In this document: positions 1 to 8,061 of the stretch, piece by piece
How positions within the stretch are numbered: the first letter of the stretch is position 1
Layout of the letters: the number at the start of each line of letters is the position of its first letter
DNA from: Actinacidiphila yeochonensis CN732
GTDB taxonomy: Bacteria; Actinomycetota; Actinomycetes; Streptomycetales; Streptomycetaceae
Length of the DNA stretch: 64,000 bases
Reading direction: 5' to 3'
NCBI RefSeq assembly: GCF_000745345.1
Contig: NZ_JQNR01000003.1
Location: 1,116,001 to 1,180,000, forward strand
Program-made: the position numbers and the translations under genes
The notes under the pieces: generated by a model
What the model was told of the DNA's origin: nothing
The model's input: only the letters and a program-made list of their open reading frames with translations
The model's database searches: none

Positions 1-106
1 CACCCGCAGTGATCATTCGCGAGGAGCGGGCGGAACCGGCCCGGTCGGCCCCGCCCGGCAGCCGGAGCCGACGGAATCCACGGGGGCCGCAGGGACCACG
101 GGGTCC

Positions 107-1780
107 ATGGGGTCCGCCGAGGCCGCGGACTACCGGGCCGCGTTCGCCGTCGCCCGCTCGGCGATGGCGCTGCTCGACTCCGACGGCACCGTGGTGGCGG
201 CCAACCGCGCGCTGGCCCGGCTGCTGGGCACCTCGCCCGAGCGGCTGGCCGCCCAGCCGGCCGGCCCGCTGCTCGGCCTGGCCGGCGACCCGCACGCGCG
301 GGCCGCGTTCGACGAGGTGCTGTCCGGGCGCCGCCGCCGGCTGCGCTGCGTGCGCCGGCTGGTCCGCCCCGACGGCGGCAGCGTGCGCGCCGAGATGGTG
401 CTGTCCCGCACCGGCACCCGCCCGCTGCTGCTCACCGTCGAGGACGTGGGCGAACGCGAGGAGCTGCGCCGCGAGCTGCGGCACCTGCGGATGCACGACC
501 CGGTGACCCGGCTGCCGAACCGGGCGCTGTTCTTCGAACGGCTCACGGACGCCTGCGCCCGGGCCCCCGAACGCGGCAACGGCCGGATCGGCCTGTGCTA
601 CCTGGACCTGGACGGCTTCAAGGCGGTCAACGACACCCTCGGCCACCGGGTCGGCGACGAGCTGCTGGCCGCCGTGGCCGGCCGGCTGCTGGCCTGCGCC
701 GAGGCCGGCGGCCACCTGGTGGCGCGGCTGGGCGGCGACGAGTTCGCGCTGCTGCTGCGGGACTCCACCGGCACCGGGCACGCCACCGGCCTGGCCGCCG
801 CGGTGCTCGACGCGCTCCAGCGGCCGTTCGACGTGGCCGGGCACCGGCTGGCCGTCTCGGCGAGCATCGGGGTGGTGGAGCGGGAGGCGCAGGGCACCAC
901 GGCCACCGGCCTGATGCAGGCCGCGGACACCACGCTGTACTGGGCGAAGGCCGACGGCAAGGGCCGCTGGACGCTCTTCGACCCCGAGCGCAACGAGCAC
1001 CGGATGACCCGTCAGGCCCTCTCCCGCACCCTGCGGCAGGCGGTGGAGCGGGGCGAGTTCGTCCTGGACTACCAGCCGCTGGTGGCCCTGGACTCCGGGG
1101 AGGTACGGGGGGTGGAGGCGCTGGTGCGCTGGGAGCACCCGCACTTCGGGCGGCTGGCCCCGAACCGCTTCATCGGGCTGGCCGAGGAGGACGGCTCGAT
1201 CGTGCAGCTGGGCCGGTGGGTGCTGGCCGAGTCCTGCCGGCAGGCGCGCGCCTGGCAGCGGCAGCGGCCCGAGACCCCGCTGGTGGTGAGCGTGAACGTG
1301 GCGGTGCGCCAGGTGTGGGACTCCGACCTGGTCGCCGACGTCGCGGAGATCCTGCGGGAGACCGGGCTGCCGCCGCGGCTGCTCCAGCTGGAGCTGACCG
1401 AGTCCGCGGTGATGGGCTCGGCCGGCCGGCCGTTGCAGGCGCTGCACGCGCTGGACGAGATGGGTGTGCGGATCGCCATCGACGACTTCGGCACCGGTTA
1501 CTCCAACCTCGCCTACATGAGCCGGCTGCCGGTCTCGGCGCTGAAGCTGGACGGCTCGTTCGTCCAGGGCTTCCGGTCCGCGGAGCACCCCAACCCGGCC
1601 GACGAGACGATCGTCGAGGCGCTGGTCGACCTCGCCCACCGGCTGGGCCTGACGGTCACGGCGGAGTGCGTGGAGAACGCCGAGCAGGCCGAGCGGCTGC
1701 GCCGGATCGGCTGCGACACCGGCCAGGGCTGGCACTACTCGCGGCCGGTGGGCCCGGACGCGATCTCCTGCCTGCTGTGA
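107..1780 (+). CDS. PAS-GGDEF-EAL cyclic-di-GMP turnover protein
   Basis: Cytoplasmic regulator of cyclic di-GMP. A PAS-like region occupies about residues 5-115, then GGDEF (GGDEF at 209-213) and EAL (EAL at 337-339) domains. Both active sites look complete: the EAL half keeps LELTES, DDFGTGYS, KLD and AECVE. The usual RxxD inhibitory site five residues before GGDEF is absent (AGGH there), so product feedback inhibition is not expected. The frame is open to the left window edge, so a start upstream of this ATG is possible. Streptomyces CdgA has this architecture and, as I recall, lies at this place in S. coelicolor, but I cannot confirm orthology. No transmembrane segment is visible. Confidence 0.9.
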   Translation: MGSAEAADYRAAFAVARSAMALLDSDGTVVAANRALARLLGTSPERLAAQPAGPLLGLAGDPHARAAFDEVLSGRRRRLRCVRRLVRPDGGSVRAEMVLSRTGTRPLLLTVEDVGEREELRRELRHLRMHDPVTRLPNRALFFERLTDACARAPERGNGRIGLCYLDLDGFKAVNDTLGHRVGDELLAAVAGRLLACAEAGGHLVARLGGDEFALLLRDSTGTGHATGLAAAVLDALQRPFDVAGHRLAVSASIGVVEREAQGTTATGLMQAADTTLYWAKADGKGRWTLFDPERNEHRMTRQALSRTLRQAVERGEFVLDYQPLVALDSGEVRGVEALVRWEHPHFGRLAPNRFIGLAEEDGSIVQLGRWVLAESCRQARAWQRQRPETPLVVSVNVAVRQVWDSDLVADVAEILRETGLPPRLLQLELTESAVMGSAGRPLQALHALDEMGVRIAIDDFGTGYSNLAYMSRLPVSALKLDGSFVQGFRSAEHPNPADETIVEALVDLAHRLGLTVTAECVENAEQAERLRRIGCDTGQGWHYSRPVGPDAISCLL

Positions 1781-1845
1781 CCGCCGCCGGGCGCTGCGGC
1801 ACCCGAGGCGGGGACCCGGAACGGGGGCATGGACGCGGAGCAGGG

Positions 1846-1885
1846 AAGGGCCCGTGTCCTCGGGGGAGTGAGGACGCGGGCCCTT
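1846..1885. terminator. bidirectional hairpin terminator
   Basis: A 16-bp nearly perfect stem (AAGGGCCCGTGTCCTC against GAGGACGCGGGCCCTT) lies between two convergent genes, the GGDEF-EAL gene and the chitinase. It lacks a T-tract, as is common in Streptomyces. Confidence 0.7.
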
Positions 1886-1973
1886 CGGGCCGGTGGCGGT
1901 GGGGTCGCCCGGCCGGCCGTACCTGAGGGGGGTTCAGCGGGGCGGTCCGGCCCCGCGGTTCAGGGACGGGACG

Positions 1974-3743
1974 TCAGCAGGCTCCCAGGTCCTGCCACAC
2001 GCCCCACTCCCCCGTGGTGCCGGGGACTTCGTTGGTGGTCCACCACTTGGCCTGCCACTTGTGGCCGCCGTAGGAGACCTGGTTGCCGTTGACGTAGATG
2101 GCGCTGGAGCTCCAGGCCGGCACGTTGCCGCAGGACGAGGTCGGCGGCGTGGTGGGCGGGGTGGTCGGCGGCGTCGTGGGGGGCGTCGTCGGCGGGGTGG
2201 TGGGCGGCGTCGTCGGCGGGGTGGTCGGCGGGGTGGTGCCGGTGGAGCCCGAGCAGCTGCTCGCCGAGCCGTTGGTGGCCGTGACGATCTTGTTGAAGAG
2301 CGTGGCCGAGCTGTCCAGGTCCAGCAGCGAGTACATCATCGACCCGCCGAGCCCGGCGCAGTGCGCGTAGTCCGCCTTGGCCTGGATCTCCTGCGCGCCC
2401 AGCCCGGCCCAGAACTCGGAGCCGTTGTAGAAGTAGTTGGACTGCGTCTTCGGGTCGAAGAAGGTGTCCGAGGCGTTGTCGACGATCCCGCTGAGCTCCT
2501 TGTAGTACGCCACACCCGCGGTCTGGCTCAGGCTGCGCGCCGACGCGGGCCCGGTGGCCGACTGGTACAGGCCGTGGCTGCTGCCGGCGGGCACGCCGGT
2601 CCAGCCGCGGTAGTACAGCGGATAGCCCATGGTGATCTTGCTCGCGGGCATGCCGCCGGGGATGCCGTAGGCCGAGTCGCCCTGCGTCCACGCCTTGATC
2701 GACGCGTCGGTGTTGTACTTCTCGTTGCCCGGCGCGATCACCGTCGACGGGTCGTCGGAGGACGCGTACACCGGGTCCTGGACGTTGGTCGGCCCGGTCG
2801 CGTCCCACGCCCCGTGCATGTCGTACGTCATGACGTTGGCGTAGTCGAGGTACTGGCCGATCTTGTCGGTCTGGATGTTCGCGATCTTGTCCTGGCCGGA
2901 CGGCAGCGCCGCTGTGAGCAGCATGTGCTTACCGCCGTTGGCCGCCCCGTAGGCGTCCAGCTCGCTGCGGAACTCGGCCAGCAGCGCGGTGTAGTTCGCC
3001 TTGTCGTCGGCGCTGTAGTGGTTGCCGGTGTGGCCGTCGGGCGAGCCGGGGTACTCCCAGTCGATGTCGAAGCCGTCGAAGACGCCGGCCGCGGCACCGG
3101 TGCCGCCGTAGCCGCCCTGCACCGGCAGGTTGCCCTTGATGAGCATGTCGATGCAGGAGCTGACGAACTTCTTCCGGCTGGCGTCGGTCTTGGCGACGTC
3201 GGAGAAGTACTTCGAGTACGTCCAGCCGCCGATGGAGGCGACCACCTTCAGCTTCGGGTACTTCGCCTTCAGCTCCTTGAGCTGGTTGAAGTTGCCGACC
3301 AGCGGCTGGTTCCAGACGTCCGCGGTGCCGTTGACGCTGATGTCGGAGCCGAAGGACTTCTGGTAGTCGGCGAAGGCGTCGCCGGCGCCGTCCCCGGCGT
3401 TGGGGTCGCTCTCGTTGGTGGCGTCCGACGCCTTGGTGGCCTCGAAACAGGTGAGGTTGGTCGGATCGATGTTCTCGAACGAGTAGTTGAGGACGTCGAG
3501 CTTGCCGGCGATCCCCTCGGTGTCGAGGTTCTTGGGGTAGAACGCGTTGCCGTACACGCTCCACTGGTCGTAGTAGGCGATCTTGACGCCGCCGGTGCTG
3601 GCGGCGGCCGCCGCCGCGGGCTTGGCGGCGGCGGGGGCGGACGCCTGCGCGGTGCCGATACCGCCGGCCAGGGCGGCGAAGGCCCCGAGGCCGATCGCCG
3701 CGCTCGCGACCGCGGCCGCGAACGCTCTCTTCCTGGACTGCAC
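1974..3743 (-). CDS. secreted GH18 chitinase with C-terminal chitin-binding domain
   Basis: Extracellular endochitinase of 589 aa. The GTG at 3743 is chosen because GGAGG sits 5 bases upstream; an upstream in-frame ATG would lack this spacing. The N-terminus is a classical signal peptide (VQSRKRAF, hydrophobic core, AQASA). The GH18 barrel carries the DxxDxDxE signature D223, D226, D228, E230 (FDGFDIDWEYPG), E230 being the proton donor. A Thr-Pro linker of TTPP repeats (about residues 500-535) leads to a CBM5/12-like tail with aromatic residues (AWSSSAIY, WQAKWW, WGVWQDLGAC). Chitin products feed the N-acetylglucosamine system; the promoter carries DasR-like sequences, see 3821-3850. Confidence 0.95.
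   Translation of the reverse strand: MQSRKRAFAAAVASAAIGLGAFAALAGGIGTAQASAPAAAKPAAAAAASTGGVKIAYYDQWSVYGNAFYPKNLDTEGIAGKLDVLNYSFENIDPTNLTCFEATKASDATNESDPNAGDGAGDAFADYQKSFGSDISVNGTADVWNQPLVGNFNQLKELKAKYPKLKVVASIGGWTYSKYFSDVAKTDASRKKFVSSCIDMLIKGNLPVQGGYGGTGAAAGVFDGFDIDWEYPGSPDGHTGNHYSADDKANYTALLAEFRSELDAYGAANGGKHMLLTAALPSGQDKIANIQTDKIGQYLDYANVMTYDMHGAWDATGPTNVQDPVYASSDDPSTVIAPGNEKYNTDASIKAWTQGDSAYGIPGGMPASKITMGYPLYYRGWTGVPAGSSHGLYQSATGPASARSLSQTAGVAYYKELSGIVDNASDTFFDPKTQSNYFYNGSEFWAGLGAQEIQAKADYAHCAGLGGSMMYSLLDLDSSATLFNKIVTATNGSASSCSGSTGTTPPTTPPTTPPTTPPTTPPTTPPTTPPTTPPTSSCGNVPAWSSSAIYVNGNQVSYGGHKWQAKWWTTNEVPGTTGEWGVWQDLGAC
2141..2238 (-). repeat. 12-bp tandem repeats encoding the TTPP linker
   Basis: About eight copies of a 12-bp unit (ggcggggtggtc and variants on the plus strand) encode the Thr-Thr-Pro-Pro linker of the chitinase. 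Such arrays change length by slippage. Confidence 0.85.
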
Positions 3744-3820
3744 AAGAACCTCCGGGGGGAGAGGAGGAGCCAACAGGTGGTGTGCGCAGCATGGTCAGCC
3801 ATTGGTCAAGTGCACGTCAA

Positions 3821-3850
3821 TGGTCTGAACCAGACTTGGACTAGACCAAT
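3821..3850 (-). promoter_or_regulatory. chitinase operator: direct repeats / DasR-like element
   Basis: Read on the minus strand, ATTGGTCTAGTCCAAG (3835-3850) is followed by TGGTTCAGACCA (3821-3832). These resemble the 12-bp direct repeats described in Streptomyces chitinase promoters and the DasR-responsive element consensus ACTGGTCTAGACCACT. They lie about 80-105 bp upstream of the chitinase GTG, so they plausibly mediate chitin/GlcNAc induction and glucose repression. Confidence 0.7.
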
Positions 3851-3893
3851 CGCCGGCCCCCTGCCCGTCCGAGCCGCCCGCCCGGGGCATGGG

Positions 3894-3927
3894 AAAGCCC
3901 CTCGTCAGCGAGGTGACGAGGGGCTTT
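3894..3927 (-). terminator. hairpin terminator
   Basis: Perfect 14-bp stem (AAAGCCCCTCGTCA / TGACGAGGGGCTTT) with a 6-nt loop, placed after the 3' end of the luciferase-like gene and before the chitinase promoter. It isolates the chitinase from readthrough. Confidence 0.8.
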
Positions 3928-4168
3928 ACCCGGAGGGGAGCCACCGCACAGCGGCCCCACAGGGCCCGGCGGCGGTCGAACCACAGGGGCTCGGGTAACC
4001 GCGGATTAACCCACGGCGGCGTGCGGCTGACGCCCGGTCGGCCCACCGGCGGCGAGCCGGACGGGGGCCGGGACAGACCCGGGCGCAGCCGGACGGAGCC
4101 GGGCCGCACGGGAGCCGACAGGGCCGGGCCGCGGGGGGAACCGGCGGAGCCGAGCGGCGGGCGCGGTG

Positions 4169-5326
4169 TCAGGCCGCCGCGATGTCCTTGGGGAAGCCGT
4201 ACGCGTCCGCGACCAGCTCGTAGCTGCGCAGCCGGGCCGCCGGGGTGTGGACGGTGGAGGTGAGCACCAGCTCGTCCGCCCCGGTCCGCTCCACCAGCTC
4301 GTCGAGCCCGGCCCGCACCTGCTGCGGGTCGCCGTAGACGACGTTGGCCGCCCAGGACTCGACGAACTCGCGCTCGACCGGGCTGAACTCGTGGGCCGCC
4401 GCCTCCTCGGGGGTGGGCACCAGGCCCGGCCGGCCGGTGCGCAGCCGCAGCATGCTCAGCGCGCCCGTCATCACCTGGCGCCGGGCCTCCTCGGCGTCCT
4501 CGGCGGCCAGCGCGTTCACGCCGATCGACGCGTAGGGCCGGTCCAGCACCTCCGACGGCCGGAACGACTCCCGGTACAGCGCCAGCGCCGGAAGGGTGTT
4601 GTGCGACGAGAAGTGGTGCGCGAAGGAGAACGGCAGCCCGAGCATGCCCGCGAGCTGGGCGCTGAAGCCGGAGGAGCCGAGCAGCCACAGGCTCGGCCGG
4701 GCGGGCGACTGCACCCCGCCGGGCCCGCTGCCCTGCACCGGCCCCGGCACGGCGTGGATGCGGGCGTAGCGGTGGCCCGGCGGGAAGGAGTCGTCCAGGA
4801 AGCGGGTGAGCTCGGCGAGCTGCTGCGGGAAGTCGTCGGCACCCTCGTGCAGCGTCTCCGCGCGGCGCAGCGCCGCGGCCGTGGCGCCGTCCGTACCGGG
4901 CGCGCGGCCCAGGCCGAGGTCGACCCGGCCCGGCGCCAGCGCCTCCAGGGTGCCGAACTGCTCGGCGATCACCAGCGGCGCGTGGTTGGGCAGCATGACG
5001 CCGCCCGAGCCCAGCCGCAGGGTGCTGGTGTGGGCGGCGAGGTGGGCCAGCACCACGGCCGGCGAGGAGCTGGCCACGCCCGGCATCGAGTGGTGCTCGG
5101 CCACCCACAGCCGGTGGTAGCCGCGCGTCTCGGCGGTCCGGGCCAGCTCGACGCTGGTGCGCAGCGCGTCGGTGGCGGAGTAACCGCTGCCGACGGTGAC
5201 GAGGTCCAGCACCGACAGCGGCACCGGCGCGGTGCCGCGGACCGGGCCGCGGATGCCGGACCCGCCGCCGGGCGCGCCCTCCGCCGTCCCTGCCTGCCGC
5301 CCGTGGTCCTGCTCTGCCTCGCCCAC
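4169..5326 (-). CDS. LLM-class flavin-dependent oxidoreductase
   Basis: Bacterial-luciferase-like monooxygenase, 385 aa, close to the MsnO8/group 1 subfamily. Recognisable segments are [18 protein letters not shown] near residue 38, [18 protein letters not shown] (the AEHH motif) and [20 protein letters not shown]. Such enzymes use FMNH2 and O2 on varied organic substrates; the substrate here cannot be read from the sequence. The GTG at 5326 has GAGGAGG about 10 bases upstream. It is divergent from an IclR-like regulator (5806), separated by 479 bp with palindromes. A glycine-rich stretch of about 30 residues precedes the barrel and makes the exact start less certain. Confidence 0.9.
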   Translation of the reverse strand: MGEAEQDHGRQAGTAEGAPGGGSGIRGPVRGTAPVPLSVLDLVTVGSGYSATDALRTSVELARTAETRGYHRLWVAEHHSMPGVASSSPAVVLAHLAAHTSTLRLGSGGVMLPNHAPLVIAEQFGTLEALAPGRVDLGLGRAPGTDGATAAALRRAETLHEGADDFPQQLAELTRFLDDSFPPGHRYARIHAVPGPVQGSGPGGVQSPARPSLWLLGSSGFSAQLAGMLGLPFSFAHHFSSHNTLPALALYRESFRPSEVLDRPYASIGVNALAAEDAEEARRQVMTGALSMLRLRTGRPGLVPTPEEAAAHEFSPVEREFVESWAANVVYGDPQQVRAGLDELVERTGADELVLTSTVHTPAARLRSYELVADAYGFPKDIAAA

Positions 5327-5584
5327 CGTGCTCGCGCCTCCTCGCCGTGCCGTCCCGCGTCCGCCCTGCCGTCCCGGACGCGGTCGCCGTCCCTCTGCGC
5401 GGCCCGTACCCCGTACGAACCGTCCGTGCAGGGGAACCCGCTCGGACGTCCGGCCTATTCCCGGCAGCGCACACCACTCCGGCGCCGGGCGGCGCGTGGG
5501 AGCGGACGGGGGCGGGGGAACGGACAGGGCGGGGCGGGGACCGGGCGGGCCGACGCGGGCACTCGCTCATAGCAGAAGGGGAGC

Positions 5585-5655
5585 GCATATGCACCACCCG
5601 TAAAATCGGGCAATACCTGTGGCATATGCCAGAGTGCCCCCTTCCTGCATATACG
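5585..5655. promoter_or_regulatory. three GCATAT(GC) palindromes in a divergent promoter region
   Basis: The 479-bp region between the monooxygenase and the IclR-like gene is AT-richer than its surroundings. It holds GCATATGC (5585-5592), GGCATATGCC (5621-5630) and a half-matching TGCATATAC (5646-5654). No coding sequence is evident in the gap. The repeated palindrome is a candidate operator for the adjacent regulator; this is inference. Confidence 0.35.
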
Positions 5656-5805
5656 GCTTCCGCGGGTAGTAACCGTATTCAACAGCCCCTTCCGAAGAGC
5701 CTCTTGGGACTATCGTGGGGGCCGGTCGAGCTGCGGACCGGGCATCGTCCCGGTCCACGACCAGCAGCTGGCCACAGCCGGAGAACTGCCGGACAGGGGG
5801 TCACT

Positions 5806-6549
5806 GTGGCGCTTGAGCACCGACCGGCCGCGCCGGGGACGCACACCGCGCGGGCCGCGTTGCGCGTCCTGGAAGCCGTCGACACACATCGCGACGGCGT
5901 CGGCGCCGATCAGCTCGCCCGCGAGACCGGCCTGCCGATGAGCCAGCTCGTCCAGGTGCTGTCCATGCTGCGCCGGGACCAGTACCTCGGCCTGCTCCCG
6001 GGCGGCGGCTACGTGACGGGCGAGGCCGCGGCGGCCGGCGACGGCACACGCGCCGAACGGCTGGGAGCGGCCCTGGTCGAGCTGCGGGACGCGGTGGGCG
6101 CGGCCGTCTACTTCTGTCGCTACGGCGACGGCGAGGTACGGGTGGCCGGAGTGGCCGACGGCCCGACCACCCCGCGCGTCAACGAGTGGGTGGACTTCAG
6201 GTCCGCCGGCCACGCCAGCGCGGCCGGCAAGTGCCTGCTCGCCCAGCTCGACCACCGCCGCCGGCTCGACCACTTCTCCCGGCACCGCCCGGCCCGGCTC
6301 ACCTCGCACACCGAGGTCGACGAGCGGGTGCTGCTCAGCCGGCTGGACCGGCAGCCCGCCACCGCGCCCACCCTGGACCTCCAGGAGTACGCGATCGGCA
6401 CCGTCTGCGCGGCGATCCCGGTGACCATCGGCCAGTCCGCCGCCTGCATCGCGCTGTCCATGCCGCTGTCCGAGGTGCACCGGCTCCGCCCGGCCGCCGA
6501 GACGCTCCACCGGCAGGCCGCTCCGGTGCTGCTGGCGGTGAGCCTGTAG
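5806..6549 (+). CDS. IclR-fold transcriptional regulator
   Basis: DNA-binding regulator of 247 aa. The GTG at 5806 follows GGGGG and begins VALEHRPAAPG. An N-terminal winged helix (AALRVLEAVDTH..GADQLARETGLPMSQLVQVLSML, about residues 15-60) is followed by an IclR effector domain (WVDFRSAGHASAAGKCLLAQ, then a C-terminal ligand pocket). An open frame continues upstream, but it lacks a recognisable domain and crosses the palindromic intergenic region, so it is not used. It probably regulates itself and/or the divergent monooxygenase; the ligand is unknown. Confidence 0.85.
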   Translation: MALEHRPAAPGTHTARAALRVLEAVDTHRDGVGADQLARETGLPMSQLVQVLSMLRRDQYLGLLPGGGYVTGEAAAAGDGTRAERLGAALVELRDAVGAAVYFCRYGDGEVRVAGVADGPTTPRVNEWVDFRSAGHASAAGKCLLAQLDHRRRLDHFSRHRPARLTSHTEVDERVLLSRLDRQPATAPTLDLQEYAIGTVCAAIPVTIGQSAACIALSMPLSEVHRLRPAAETLHRQAAPVLLAVSL

Positions 6550-6638
6550 CCGTCGTGCTCCGGCCGCCCGGTGGACGGGCCCGACGAAGGCGAACAGGAC
6601 CCGACGCCAGGGTCACGGCCGGGTGGCCGGAGCGCGGT

Positions 6639-6668
6639 TTGGGAACGGCGCCGACCATGGGGTAATGT
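6639..6668 (+). promoter_or_regulatory. vegetative promoter for tRNA-Lys
   Basis: A -35-like TTGGGA at 6639-6644 and -10 TAATGT at 6663-6668, 18 bp apart, end 15 bp before the tRNA. Spacing and position fit a principal sigma factor promoter. Confidence 0.55.
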
Positions 6669-6683
6669 CTTCCACGTCAGCAG

Positions 6684-6757
6684 GCGCCGCTAGCTCAGTT
6701 GGTTAGAGCAGCTGACTCTTAATCAGCGGGTCCGGGGTTCGAGTCCCTGGCGGCGCA
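6684..6757 (+). tRNA. tRNA-Lys (CTT)
   Basis: 74-nt cloverleaf. The acceptor stem is GCGCCGC/GCGGCGC with discriminator A, followed by the D-arm GCTC..GAGC, anticodon arm GCTGA-CTCTTAA-TCAGC with anticodon CTT (6718-6720), and the T-arm with TTCGAGT. The 3' CCA is not encoded. Confidence 0.97.
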
Positions 6758-6764
6758 CCTGAGG

Positions 6765-6800
6765 AGCGAAGGCCCTCCGCGAAAGCGGGGGGCCTTCGCT
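6765..6800 (+). terminator. terminator of tRNA-Lys
   Basis: AGCGAAGGCCCTCCGC / GCGGGGGGCCTTCGCT with a GAAA tetraloop, starting eight bases after the tRNA. Confidence 0.85.
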
Positions 6801-6934
6801 GCGTCTACGGACGGACCGGGCGAAGGCGCCCGGACGGATTCGGACCGGGCGGGCCGGGCCTCGTTCAGGCGGTTCCGGCCTTGTCCAGGCGGGTCGGGCC
6901 GCGGAGATCCGACTGCGGAGATCCGACCGTGAGG

Positions 6935-7822
6935 TCAGGCGGTCGGCTCGGCGGTCCAGTGGTCCGGGCGCAGCACCGTGTGCGGCAGCCGGGTGGCGGC
7001 GTCGCCGAGAGCGGCGTTGAGCTGGGCCTGGGCGAGGAAGAGCGCCCCGGTCAGGTCCGCGCCGCGCAGGTCCGCCTCACGCAGGTCCGCCCCGATCAGG
7101 TCGGCGAGCCGCAGGTCCGCCTCCCGCAGGTCGGCGCCCATCAGCCAGGCCCCGCGCAGGTCCGCCCCGCGCAGCCGCGCCCGACGCAGCCTTGCCCCCG
7201 CGAGGTCCGCGCCCCGCCGTCGGGCGAGACGGCCCGGCACCTGGGCCCGTACCAGCGCGCTGGCCCGCAGCAGGAGCGGGTTGACGGCGGCGCGCTCGGC
7301 CGCCGGATCGACGGCGGCCAGCCCGGCCGGGTCGCGGCGGGTCAGCTCGTCGATCCGGTCCAGCTCCGCCGCCGCCTCGGCGTGCACAGGCGCGGCGGCC
7401 GGCCGTTCCAGCACCTCGGTGAGGAACGCGAGCAGCTCGTGCAGCTGCCGCATCAGTGGCAGGGCCGCGAACATCGCGGCGCCGCCGTCGGGGGCGGTAC
7501 GCCAGTCCTGGCCGCCGAACGTGGTCCGCGACAGCTTCTGGCCGGCTCCGAAGCAGTCGTAGACGGTGCAGCCCCGGTAGCCCGAGGCGCGCAGGCCGCC
7601 GTGGATGCCGCAGCGGTGGCCGGCGCCGAGGTGGCCGCAGGGGGTGCCGGCGGGCTTGTCGGCGGCGAAGTCCGCGGACCGGGTGAAGGCCAGGGCGACG
7701 CAGCACAGGCCGAAGCAGGCAGCGCAGTCCGCCCGCAGCTCGGCCCGGCCGGTACGCGGTACGGGCGGCACGTCCCCGCCGGTACGTGTCCGCTCCGCCG
7801 CCTGTCCGCTGCCGCTGTCCAC
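6935..7822 (-). CDS. Cys-rich pentapeptide-repeat protein
   Basis: 295 aa from the GTG at 7822, which has GGGGAG five bases upstream; longer open sequence upstream in this frame overlaps the next gene and is ignored. The N-terminal third has a Cys/His cluster (C33xxCxxxCC, then CGHLGAGHRCGIH and GCTVYDC) that could bind metal or iron-sulfur. The C-terminal part (about residues 210-275) is A(D/N)LRx pentapeptide repeats (GADLAGARLRRARLRGADLR and similar), which fold as a right-handed quadrilateral beta helix. Function is unknown. Pentapeptide proteins of the Qnr/MfpA type mimic DNA, but the Cys-rich fusion is a different architecture. Confidence 0.85.
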   Translation of the reverse strand: MDSGSGQAAERTRTGGDVPPVPRTGRAELRADCAACFGLCCVALAFTRSADFAADKPAGTPCGHLGAGHRCGIHGGLRASGYRGCTVYDCFGAGQKLSRTTFGGQDWRTAPDGGAAMFAALPLMRQLHELLAFLTEVLERPAAAPVHAEAAAELDRIDELTRRDPAGLAAVDPAAERAAVNPLLLRASALVRAQVPGRLARRRGADLAGARLRRARLRGADLRGAWLMGADLREADLRLADLIGADLREADLRGADLTGALFLAQAQLNAALGDAATRLPHTVLRPDHWTAEPTA

Positions 7823-8061
7823 GCCGGCTCCCCGCTCTCGTACCGGACGGTGCGCCCGGAGCGGTCCGCCTCCCGGGCCGCTCGGGCCCATCGTGCCGTA
7901 CCCGGTCCGGCCGCCCGGCGACCGGGTTGCCGGCGGGTCGGGGCCGTGGGCGTCGGTGCTGGTCCGGGGTGCGAGCCGCCGCCGGTGCCGTTGGTCCGCC
8001 GCTGGTCGGGACGCCGGGTGGTCGGGGACGCCGGGTGGTCGGGACGCCGGGGCGGCCGTGC

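Noticed and set aside
1893..3998. Long open frame antisense to the chitinase (also antisense frames at 42.9-44.8 kb and 48.8-51.2 kb)
   Set aside because: Their translations are Val/Gly/Ala/Arg-rich shadows expected from GC-saturated third positions, with no domains, while the opposite strand encodes clear proteins.
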